DNA of 8,841 bases from contig WJKD01000656.1 of the NCBI GenBank assembly GCA_014729315.1, forward strand, positions 1-8,841. Direction: 5' to 3'. Made by a program: the position numbers and the translations under genes. The stretch's first letter is position 1, and every line of letters starts with the position of its first letter. Source of the DNA: Promethearchaeota archaeon (lineage in GTDB: Archaea; Asgardarchaeota; Lokiarchaeia; Sigynarchaeales; SOKP01). The notes beneath the pieces were generated by a model. It worked only from the letters and a program-made list of their open reading frames with translations, ran no database searches and was not told where the DNA came from. This document shows, one piece after another, positions 1 to 5,517 of the stretch.

Positions 1-162
1 ATAGTACGGAAAGTGACGATTTCAATCTTGTCTTAATGATTTATTAGATTTGGGAGGAATTTAATTTTAAATAGAACGGTTTAAAAATTAATTAATTTAT
101 ATCTGATAAGTAAAATATTCTATAATTAAGTAATAGTTATAGCGCACTAATTATCGAGTTAT

Positions 163-273
163 ATGGAGTACGAAATGTTTAAGAAGTTTATTAAGGGAAA
201 TTCAAATTATAGAGAATGTTTTACCGAATATCTATTCATGCTCTCTATTGTCCTTTTAATAAGCTTTAATTAG
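163..273 (+). CDS. possible small protein with hydrophobic C-terminus, unrecognised
   Basis: An open frame of 36 codons starts at ATG 163 (alternative in-frame ATG at 175) and ends at TAG 271-273. The first ~24 residues are polar and basic (FKKFIKG near the start) and the last ~13 are hydrophobic (LFMLSIVLLISFN), as in a tiny tail-anchored protein, although the hydrophobic run is short for a full membrane span. A GGAG at 165-168 could serve the ATG at 175, and a TATA-like stretch (GTTATAG) lies about 25 bases before 163. I recognise no family. In DNA this AT-rich, an ORF of this size can arise by chance, so this is only a candidate. Confidence 0.15.
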   Translation: MEYEMFKKFIKGNSNYRECFTEYLFMLSIVLLISFN

Positions 274-295
274 CATTTTGCATTTCCGAAACTAA

Positions 296-303
296 CTATA
301 AAC
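296..303 (+). promoter_or_regulatory. TATA-like box of the sugar-nucleotide dehydrogenase gene
   Basis: CTATAAAC is centred about 24 bases before the ATG at 323. That is the distance from an archaeal TATA box to the transcription start, and no Shine-Dalgarno sequence is visible before the ATG. Both fit a leaderless mRNA. The surrounding DNA is AT-rich, so chance matches are common. Confidence 0.35.
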
Positions 304-322
304 ATTGATCAAAGATTAGAAA

Positions 323-1681
323 ATGTATAAGTATAGCGTTTCAATATTAGGAACTGGATTTATTGGACTCTGCTCCGCTGCGTGTTTTGCTCAAAAAGAT
401 ATTAAAGTAATTGCATCGACGCATAACGAAAAAAAAGCTAATTTAATCAATAACTGGAAAGCACCATTTTACGAGGAAAATCTCCAAGAAATCATGGACG
501 AAATTAAAACCGAAAAACCAGAACTTTTGCATTGCTCTCTCGATCCTGTGCAAGCGGTTTTAGATACGGATATCTCTATGATCACTCAAGGAACGCCAAT
601 GAGGGCGGACAAAAGCATAAATTTGGAGTATATAGAAAGTACAGCGCGAGAAATCGGGGAAGCTTTAAAAACTAAAGATAAATATCATCTGGTGGTCGTA
701 AGATCTACGGTTGTACCGGGCACTTCAAGAAATTTAGTGGGTAAAATTATTTCAGAAGTCTCTGGAAAGCAACCAGGAAAAGACTTTGGTTTATGTATGC
801 AGCCTGAATTCCTTGCAGAAGGCAGGAGTATAGAAGATACCTTACGCCCGGATCGAATCGTTATCGGTCAATTTGACGAGAAAAGCGGAGAGATGCTTCA
901 AGAATTTTACGAATATTTCTACGGAGACCATTTAAAAGAATGTCCAATTTTAAGAATGAATCTGGAGAGCGCTGAATTAGTAAAATACGGCAACAATTGC
1001 CTTCTCTCAACGAAAATTAGCTACGCAAACGAGTTCGCAAATTTCGCAGAATTAGTACCCAATGTTGACGTGGTTCAAGTAATGAAAGGTGTTGGGCTAG
1101 ATTATCGAATCAATTCGCGATTTTTAGGTGCCGGTGTCGGTTTTGGAGGTTCCTGCTTTCACAAGGACGTAAACGCAATTAAAGCGTGGTCAAAATCTAA
1201 GGGATACACTTCGAGATTATTAGAGGCAGTGCTAGGGATCAACGACGATCAAGCAATTCACATAGTTGACATCGCCGAAGATTTAGCGGGAAAGTTATCC
1301 GGAAGAAGGGTGACTCTTTTAGGACTCTCTTTCAAACCGGGGACGGACGATATGAGAGAAGCTCCGAGTATAAGAGTCGTGGAGGAATTATTAAAACGAG
1401 GTATTTCAAATATTGTCGGATACGATCCAAAAGCAAACGAAACAGCCGAAGAAGAGATGGGCGATAAACTCGAATACGCTCCCTCGATCGAAGAAGCTTT
1501 AACGGATTCTGAGTGTGCCTTGCTGATAACGGAATGGGACGAATTTAAAAAATTAACTCCTGAGGATTTTAAAAAGCATATGAAAGTTCCTAACGTAGTG
1601 GATGGCAGAAGAGCGTTCGATTACGAAACTTTCGATAAGGAATTGAATTTTAGAGCTTTAGGAAGAATAAATTTAGCGTAA
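323..1681 (+). CDS. UDP-glucose/GDP-mannose dehydrogenase family protein
   Basis: Enzymes of this family oxidise the C6 hydroxyl of a nucleotide sugar (UDP-glucose, UDP-ManNAc or GDP-mannose) to the acid in two NAD+-dependent steps, supplying uronic acids for surface glycans or N-glycans. At 452 residues the protein is full length. The N-terminal Rossmann domain has G10-T-G12-F-I-G15 and a VVVRSTVVPGT strand. The middle domain has PEFLAEG, K221 and N225 in a VKYGNN motif, and the catalytic cysteine C278 in GFGGSCFHKD. The C-terminal domain begins near VTLLGLSFKPGTDDMREAPS. The residue after beta-strand 2, normally Asp for NAD ribose, appears to be Thr33 (VIASTHNEKK). The substrate cannot be told from sequence, and no glycan genes lie beside it. 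The gene is convergent with its neighbour and probably monocistronic. Confidence 0.93.
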   Translation: MYKYSVSILGTGFIGLCSAACFAQKDIKVIASTHNEKKANLINNWKAPFYEENLQEIMDEIKTEKPELLHCSLDPVQAVLDTDISMITQGTPMRADKSINLEYIESTAREIGEALKTKDKYHLVVVRSTVVPGTSRNLVGKIISEVSGKQPGKDFGLCMQPEFLAEGRSIEDTLRPDRIVIGQFDEKSGEMLQEFYEYFYGDHLKECPILRMNLESAELVKYGNNCLLSTKISYANEFANFAELVPNVDVVQVMKGVGLDYRINSRFLGAGVGFGGSCFHKDVNAIKAWSKSKGYTSRLLEAVLGINDDQAIHIVDIAEDLAGKLSGRRVTLLGLSFKPGTDDMREAPSIRVVEELLKRGISNIVGYDPKANETAEEEMGDKLEYAPSIEEALTDSECALLITEWDEFKKLTPEDFKKHMKVPNVVDGRRAFDYETFDKELNFRALGRINLA

Positions 1682-1729
1682 ACCTGATCCTTATTTTCCC
1701 TTAGCTTTACAATTTTTCAGAATCTCTAA

Positions 1730-1748
1730 TTTTTCTATTTTTGTTTTT
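1730..1748 (+). terminator. T-rich terminator candidate after the dehydrogenase gene
   Basis: Three T-runs separated by single non-T interruptions (TTTTTCTATTTTTGTTTTT) lie about 50 bases after the stop codon. Archaeal RNA polymerase terminates on such oligo-T stretches without needing a hairpin. The position, between two convergent genes, fits. Confidence 0.45.
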
Positions 1749-1875
1749 CATCTTGAATACATAATTTAAGGCTTGCTTAGAAAAATTGAGATCGAAGTAT
1801 AAAGTAAGTAATCGTTTTCTGTTTTTCATAAAAACTCACATTTAATCAAAAGGAAGAAATATAAAGTGAGATCAA

Positions 1876-2991
1876 TTATTCGGCTTCTCCTGGAGGTAAG
1901 GGAGGAACTATGTTTGTAGGCCATTTCTCCACCAGTGGATAATCCCACCACTTTGACGGAATTTTGGAATATCTTCCATACTTTTTTAACCCTTTATTGA
2001 ACGCTTTTATATTTTCTTTTGGTATATTAAGAACATGTGGTTCAGCGTAAAAGTAGGCTCCATAACCTCCTTCTGAAGTCCCTAAGTTCCGCATCATATG
2101 CCATACCTCTCGCTCGCAATCTTCTGGAGTGCCATTCGGATAAATTGTCTGGATGTCAACGCATCCCCAGAACATTATTTTACCCCGAAATTGCTTTAGA
2201 TCGGGATATCCAGTCATCCTTGGTGCGTCAAATTCGAGCGAATCTAAACCACAATCGATTAAAGTCGGAATTATGGGATCAACCTTACCGCAACAATGCT
2301 GGTGTAGCTCGCAACCTCTCTCGTGAGCAGCATCGCAAAGTTTCGAATAGACAGGTTCATAAAATTCTCGAAACATTTTTGGTCCTAAAAATGGTCCATT
2401 TTGAGTGCCTAAATCTTCAACCAACAAGAACCCATGAGGATCCGCACCATATTTTATCCACGCATCCATATTCTGGATCATCCAGTCAATTATAAACTCG
2501 TTAAATTCCCGAATCTTATCCGGGTGCTTTCTGTGATCGATTAAAAAAGTAGTAAAACCCCTCATATTCATGCCCGTTTGCATAGGTCCGAGGTGTCCTA
2601 GCATACAGATGCGATATTTTCTCTTTGCCACTCCTTTCGCGCTTTCAAGAAAAAAAGGAGTATATTGAGATTTGTCAAACGGATCGGGTGTTTTTTTTTC
2701 GATATATTCGTCCAAATCAGCCCAATCTGTAAGGCTTGGTCGTCCAGGATGACCCATAGTGGCGTTATCTCCAGGAATTCGATTCCAGTAGCAGCCCCAG
2801 ACGTCAATCTCTTCGCGCTTTTGGTTTAGCCAGTTGTAGCCCTCATATTTTGGATTATTCTTAGCCCAATTTGGTTTATTCCAATCCCACATACCCGTCG
2901 TAATGAATTCGTCGTAAATTGCGTGAGGAAACAATTCCTCTTCATCTTCTCCGTGTCCGGGTTGCCAATTCTTAGAGGGCACCATCGCCAT
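1876..2991 (-). CDS. uroporphyrinogen decarboxylase (URO-D) superfamily protein, methyltransferase-like; N-terminus extends upstream
   Basis: The fold is that of uroporphyrinogen decarboxylase and of the corrinoid methyltransferases MtaA/MtbA/CmuA. Support comes from the C-terminal half: the metal-site motif HQHCCG (H232 and C234 match the HxCG of MtaA), then KVDPIIPTLIDCGLDSLEF, then FWGCVDIQ with TIYPNGTPE, and YAEPHVLNIPKENIKAFNKG. The position where MtaA has its third zinc ligand (GCG) reads AEPH here, so H319 or C277 may complete a site. In anaerobic archaea such proteins usually move methyl groups between corrinoid proteins and a carrier; true haem synthesis is unlikely. No corrinoid-protein gene is in view. 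The ATG at 2991 is only the first usable start: the family's N-terminus (DRVKAAL then PDKVPVW) is encoded in the same frame upstream, so this call is truncated by about 30 residues. Confidence 0.85.
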   Translation of the reverse strand: MAMVPSKNWQPGHGEDEEELFPHAIYDEFITTGMWDWNKPNWAKNNPKYEGYNWLNQKREEIDVWGCYWNRIPGDNATMGHPGRPSLTDWADLDEYIEKKTPDPFDKSQYTPFFLESAKGVAKRKYRICMLGHLGPMQTGMNMRGFTTFLIDHRKHPDKIREFNEFIIDWMIQNMDAWIKYGADPHGFLLVEDLGTQNGPFLGPKMFREFYEPVYSKLCDAAHERGCELHQHCCGKVDPIIPTLIDCGLDSLEFDAPRMTGYPDLKQFRGKIMFWGCVDIQTIYPNGTPEDCEREVWHMMRNLGTSEGGYGAYFYAEPHVLNIPKENIKAFNKGLKKYGRYSKIPSKWWDYPLVEKWPTNIVPPLPPGEAE

Positions 2992-3105
2992 GACGAATAC
3001 ATCTCCTGTACCTATTTTCCAAACAGGAACTTTATCGGGTCCGTTAAAACTGAGCGCCGCTTTAACGCGATCGATCGAATTTATACTTAAACACCATCTC
3101 GTAAT
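2992..3105 (-). other. in-frame N-terminal coding extension of the URO-D-like gene, without a normal start codon
   Basis: Read on the minus strand in the frame of the downstream gene, this stretch is open back to a TAA at 3106-3108. It encodes INSIDRVKAAL followed by SFNGPDKVPVWKVGTGD, which is the typical start of URO-D family proteins (RVLAALxxxxPDRVPV). It contains no ATG, GTG or TTG codon. An ATG at 3095-3097 is one frame off and meets TAA after 11 codons. Between them lies a tandem CGATCGATCG at 3068-3077; removing one 4-bp unit would fuse that ATG in frame (M-V-F-K-Y-K-F-D-R-V-K-A-A-L). A TATA-like TATTAAAAG lies about 27 bases before this ATG. Alternatives are a rare start (ATA at 3084 or ATT at 3105) or a sequencing error. 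Confidence 0.75.
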
Positions 3106-3269
3106 TTAATTAAAAATACTCTTTTAATATTATAATGGTTAATACTTTATAAGTTTGAAATATTATTAATCTTTCAAACCTTTGAATTTCTTCTTTTTAC
3201 TAAAATAAATCTCATTGAAAAAAGTAAATATGAACTTGTTAAAACATATTCAAAGCGTATTCAATTAAG

Positions 3270-3276
3270 TATAAAA
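3270..3276 (+). promoter_or_regulatory. TATA box of the cupin gene
   Basis: TATAAAA is centred 26 bases before the ATG at 3299, with no Shine-Dalgarno sequence in between. This is the expected geometry of a leaderless archaeal transcript starting at or next to the ATG. The rest of 3109-3298 is AT-rich DNA between the divergent URO-D-like and cupin genes, in which I see no other gene. Confidence 0.5.
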
Positions 3277-3298
3277 TTTGTAATTAATAAATATATTT

Positions 3299-3643
3299 AT
3301 GATTAAGAAACATTTCTCCGATGTTAAAGAGGAAATCGTCACAAAAGCAAATTCCACCCAAACGACAGTGCGATGGCTGATTTCAAAGAAAGATGGCGCA
3401 AGGTCGTTTGCCACACGGAGGTTTGAAATTGAGCCCGGTGGAAAGGTTGGTCTTCACGACCACGACGAGGATCATCACATATACATTCTTCAAGGAAGAG
3501 CTATTTTTTTTGACGATAAGGATAACTGGGAAGAAGTTAGCGAAAATGATGTTGTTTACATACCTCCAAATGAAGCGCACGGAATTGCCAACGATGGTCA
3601 AGATAAATTTATATTTATCTGCATTATTCCATATCTAGACTAA
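3299..3643 (+). CDS. small single-domain cupin protein
   Basis: This 114-residue protein is about one cupin_2 beta-barrel. Motif 1 spans residues 46-66 (PGGKVGLHDHDEDHHIYILQG), with H53 and H55 as metal ligands; the family's usual Glu four residues on is occupied by His (H59 or H60). Motif 2 is IPPNEAHGIAN with H94. The predicted site is therefore four-histidine. A basic N-terminal stretch of ~45 residues (SKKDGARSFATRRFEIEP) precedes the barrel. There is no signal peptide, so it is presumably cytosolic. Such small cupins range from sugar isomerases and dioxygenases to simple ligand sensors, and the substrate cannot be predicted. A decayed second copy of this gene exists near 5230-5395, beside the 2-oxoacid oxidoreductase genes. 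The ancestral cupin thus sat tail to tail with that operon, a hint of related function. Confidence 0.85.
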   Translation: MIKKHFSDVKEEIVTKANSTQTTVRWLISKKDGARSFATRRFEIEPGGKVGLHDHDEDHHIYILQGRAIFFDDKDNWEEVSENDVVYIPPNEAHGIANDGQDKFIFICIIPYLD

Positions 3644-3751
3644 AACTGAATCCAGTAGCTAAATATCTTTCAGATCTTTTTGTACAGTTATTAAAAAGTC
3701 TAATAAAGTCAAAAAATTCAAGGTTTTTAATTATTAAATTTAAGATTAAAG

Positions 3752-3977
3752 TTATATTATTTCAAGAACTTCTTTAATTTTTTTTTTTGATCGCTCATCT
3801 CTACTGAAATTATCGAAGACGGGATTAAGATTTCCGTACGAAACTTGATGAATTATTTACTGTCGATGCACATTTTTCTTTATATAAAACTTCCAACATC
3901 TATTTACTCGAATTATGTGCTCCTTTTAACGCATCGAGGAAAGTATCCGGTTGGTACTCGAGAAACTGAATGATCGG
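3752..3977 (-). pseudogene. remnant of a 2-oxoacid:ferredoxin oxidoreductase beta-subunit gene (C-terminal end only)
   Basis: Read on the minus strand from 3977, this encodes IQFLEYQPDTFLDALKGAHN-SSK, matching IEFLEKQPETYLDAINIAHN-SSK of the intact beta subunit (residues 212-234). An in-frame TAG replaces the codon for its Trp235. After length changes in the middle, another frame gives SYGNLNP-(6)-SRDERSKKKIKEVLEII and a stop, matching LYGNLNP-(6)-SRDERIKKVEEIL. One amber codon, at least one frameshift and an 11-T run at 3778-3788 show it is dead. Homology fades at about 3977; the 70 bases from there to the antitoxin gene show no convincing match. The remnant lies convergent to the intact cupin, in the same arrangement as the intact beta gene and the cupin remnant near 5230-5395. 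Confidence 0.85.
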
Positions 3978-4047
3978 AGTGTGGAGCAAGACGCAATTGG
4001 CAGCGAAGCGGAAGAAAATTAGCATTTTGTATAATTTTTCTATTTAA

Positions 4048-4371
4048 TTATTCAAAATATTTTTTTGATTCCTCAATCTCAGCTATTATCTCTTCCTTAG
4101 TCTGATCTGGGGGGCGGATGTTCTCTTTTTGAACATACTCCATTATATCATAAAGAGAGACATTTGCTTGCGAAGCTGCTTCTTGTAAGCTAACCACACC
4201 TTTTTGATATAATTCGGTCATTTCTTTTATGTCATACTCCTTTAATTTCTGTAGAATAAATTTCCTAACAAGAGCAGAACGGTCAATATTTTCCCTTTCT
4301 GCGATTTTATCTAATTTTTCGGCGTCTTTATCATCAATTCTCGTGCTTATTGTTTTACTTATCTTTTTCAC
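4048..4371 (-). CDS. antitoxin: ribbon-helix-helix plus UPF0175-like domain
   Basis: This 107-residue protein is the presumed antitoxin of the PIN nuclease encoded just upstream. Residues 5-45 (SKTISTRIDDKDAEKLDKIA, then DRSALVRKFILQKL) form a ribbon-helix-helix DNA-binding domain. Residues ~52-85 (TELYQKGVVSLQEAASQANV then SLYDIMEYVQKENI) look like the helix-turn-helix of UPF0175 proteins, a family often paired with PIN toxins. The Glu-rich tail (KEEIIAEIEESKKYFE) probably wraps the toxin. The start is GTG at 4371; no ATG is available in frame before residue 51, and a stop lies seven codons upstream. It overlaps the end of the toxin gene by 17 bases, so translation is probably coupled. The ribbon-helix-helix domain likely represses the operon through the repeats at 4867-4911. 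Confidence 0.82.
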   Translation of the reverse strand: MKKISKTISTRIDDKDAEKLDKIAERENIDRSALVRKFILQKLKEYDIKEMTELYQKGVVSLQEAASQANVSLYDIMEYVQKENIRPPDQTKEEIIAEIEESKKYFE

Positions 4372-4861
4372 CTTCTTGTGAAAGTAATTCTAAAAATACT
4401 GAGATTCTATTAGCTGACGTGCCATTAACCTTCTTGAATTCATTTAGGATATTGATAAATCTCTTCTTACTGATTTGTTTCTTCAATAATTGGTTATAAA
4501 AAAATGTGTCTAACTCTAAGAATTTTACACGTAAATTTTTAAACTTTTTATTAGCTCTTACATCTGAGCTTATACATACCCCTTCTTCTTTAGCCAGAAT
4601 GTAACAGCTAGTTTCACCAGGATCTCTAAACTTTGGCAGTTCTGATTTGATATCTACTGGAATTATGGGAACTTGATTTTTCTCAAGAAAGTCTTTAGCA
4701 ATATAGGCATCAGGATAATTATTTTCAATTCCTTTTTCAATTACTTCGTTATAAACGCTCTTATCAATAACTACATTATCTCCAATAATATCAATAAATT
4801 CTTGTGCTAAGTCAGTTTTTACTAAGTATATTAATGCGTTTGCATCCAATATGAATCTCAT
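4355..4861 (-). CDS. PIN-domain toxin (VapC-like ribonuclease)
   Basis: The 168-residue protein has the PIN nuclease acidic set: D6 in FILDANALIYL, E39 in VYNEVIEKG, E83 in RDPGETSCYILAKEEG, and D100 in CISSDVRANKKF. The DPGE motif followed by the SSD strand is typical of archaeal PIN proteins paired with UPF0175-type antitoxins (the DUF3368-like branch). It presumably cleaves RNA when free of its antitoxin. It has an extra C-terminal helical tail (residues ~118-168: LLKKQISKKRFINILNEFKK) beyond the core of ~120 residues. The gene order is toxin first, the reverse of classical vapBC. The operon lies between the two copies of the duplicated cupin/beta-subunit segment, and its lower GC content than the dehydrogenase or URO-D-like genes fits acquisition. 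Confidence 0.87.
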   Translation of the reverse strand: MRFILDANALIYLVKTDLAQEFIDIIGDNVVIDKSVYNEVIEKGIENNYPDAYIAKDFLEKNQVPIIPVDIKSELPKFRDPGETSCYILAKEEGVCISSDVRANKKFKNLRVKFLELDTFFYNQLLKKQISKKRFINILNEFKKVNGTSANRISVFLELLSQEGEKDK

Positions 4862-4866
4862 ATATT

Positions 4867-4911
4867 GATTATATACAATCGATCATATTAAAATTTAATT
4901 TGTATACAATC
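4867..4911 (-). promoter_or_regulatory. toxin-antitoxin promoter with paired operator-like sites
   Basis: Two near-palindromic sites flank the predicted core promoter. GATTATATACAATC (4867-4880) differs from its own reverse complement at only two paired positions. The second, 4898-4911, contains the perfect palindrome TTGTATACAA (4900-4909). Both share TATACAATC as a direct repeat (4872-4880 and 4903-4911), spaced 31 bp, about three helical turns. A TATA-like TTTTAATA on the minus strand lies between them, about 27 bases before the toxin ATG at 4861. This is what an autorepressed ribbon-helix-helix operon should look like. The function is inferred. Confidence 0.5.
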
Positions 4912-5229
4912 TTGAGAATATTGATCCTAAAACTTTATTTTCATACAAGCTTAAAAATAGCAATAAAAAAGAGTAAGCTTCAAAAGGAAAAAGGAAAAAA
5001 TAGATCCCACGTAATGGGAACAATCTAATAACCAATCAAATTCCATTAAACTCTGTCAACAGACATTTCGTTTATGGTAATAATTTTTCATGTCGAAATA
5101 TAAACATGAATAGATTAAATTAGAAAATAAATACCCAAAAAATATTATTTCATAGGTGAGAGAATGATTATCATCAATCAATCCAACATATCTTATATTT
5201 ATAAATTCACCAGATAAATAGAAACATCC
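4912..5229. other. gene-free AT-rich spacer
   Basis: No ORF with coding character, RNA gene or long repeat is visible here. It holds only a 5-bp hairpin (TCCCA/TGGGA at 5005-5019) and purine-rich runs. By position it should contain the eroded 5' part of the second cupin copy (expected start near 5040), but I could not align it to the intact cupin. Confidence 0.5.
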
Positions 5230-5395
5230 TATAAACCAAAAAAATGAGCAATACTATTAAAAAATCCCAATACCAGAGTCGAAGTTAGCGAAAAATATAT
5301 TGTTTACACTCCTCCTATTGAACCACATGGAATCGCCAACAAGAGCTACATTAAATATATATTCATATGTATATACCATATCTCGAGGAAAATTG
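5230..5395 (+). pseudogene. remnant of a second cupin gene (C-terminal half)
   Basis: The plus-strand frame reads VEVSEKYIVYTPPIEPHGIA followed by NKSYIKYIFICI, matching EEVSENDVVYIPPNEAHGIA then NDGQDKFIFICI of the intact cupin at 3299-3643. Motif 2 histidine is kept. Upstream in the same frame, at 5248-5280, AILLKNPNTRV aligns without gaps to AIFFDDKDNWE, but the codon before it is TGA (5245-5247) where the intact gene has Arg. At the 3' end a one-base loss breaks the frame near CCATATCT, which is still recognisable. The N-terminal half is not detectable. The remnant runs convergent to the intact oxidoreductase beta gene, as the intact cupin does to the dead beta fragment at 3752-3977. Confidence 0.85.
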
Positions 5396-5517
5396 AAAAG
5401 AAAAATGTATATGATATAAGTAAAATATGCAAGCGATTTTTGCAAAATTCAAATCATATAGAAATCTTTTTAATAAAATATAATAAGGAAAGTCAAAATA
5501 AAAATAAAATAGAGTTT

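Noticed and set aside
2037..2495. Plus-strand ORF of 152 codons inside the URO-D-like gene
   Set aside because: It lies opposite a strand with clear family motifs, and its translation has no domain character; it is a shadow of the minus-strand gene.
3978..4047. Possible further extension of the beta-subunit remnant (a frame with an NCV tripeptide near the expected LQPC site)
   Set aside because: The spacing to the aligned part is about five residues short and neighbouring residues do not match, so I cannot claim that this dead copy kept the missing cysteine.
5005..5019. Small hairpin TCCCA-N5-TGGGA
   Set aside because: A five-base stem is expected by chance and it is not next to a gene end.
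5257..5445. Minus-strand ORF of 62 codons
   Set aside because: It lies opposite the cupin remnant, whose plus-strand reading matches the intact cupin; the minus-strand protein resembles nothing.
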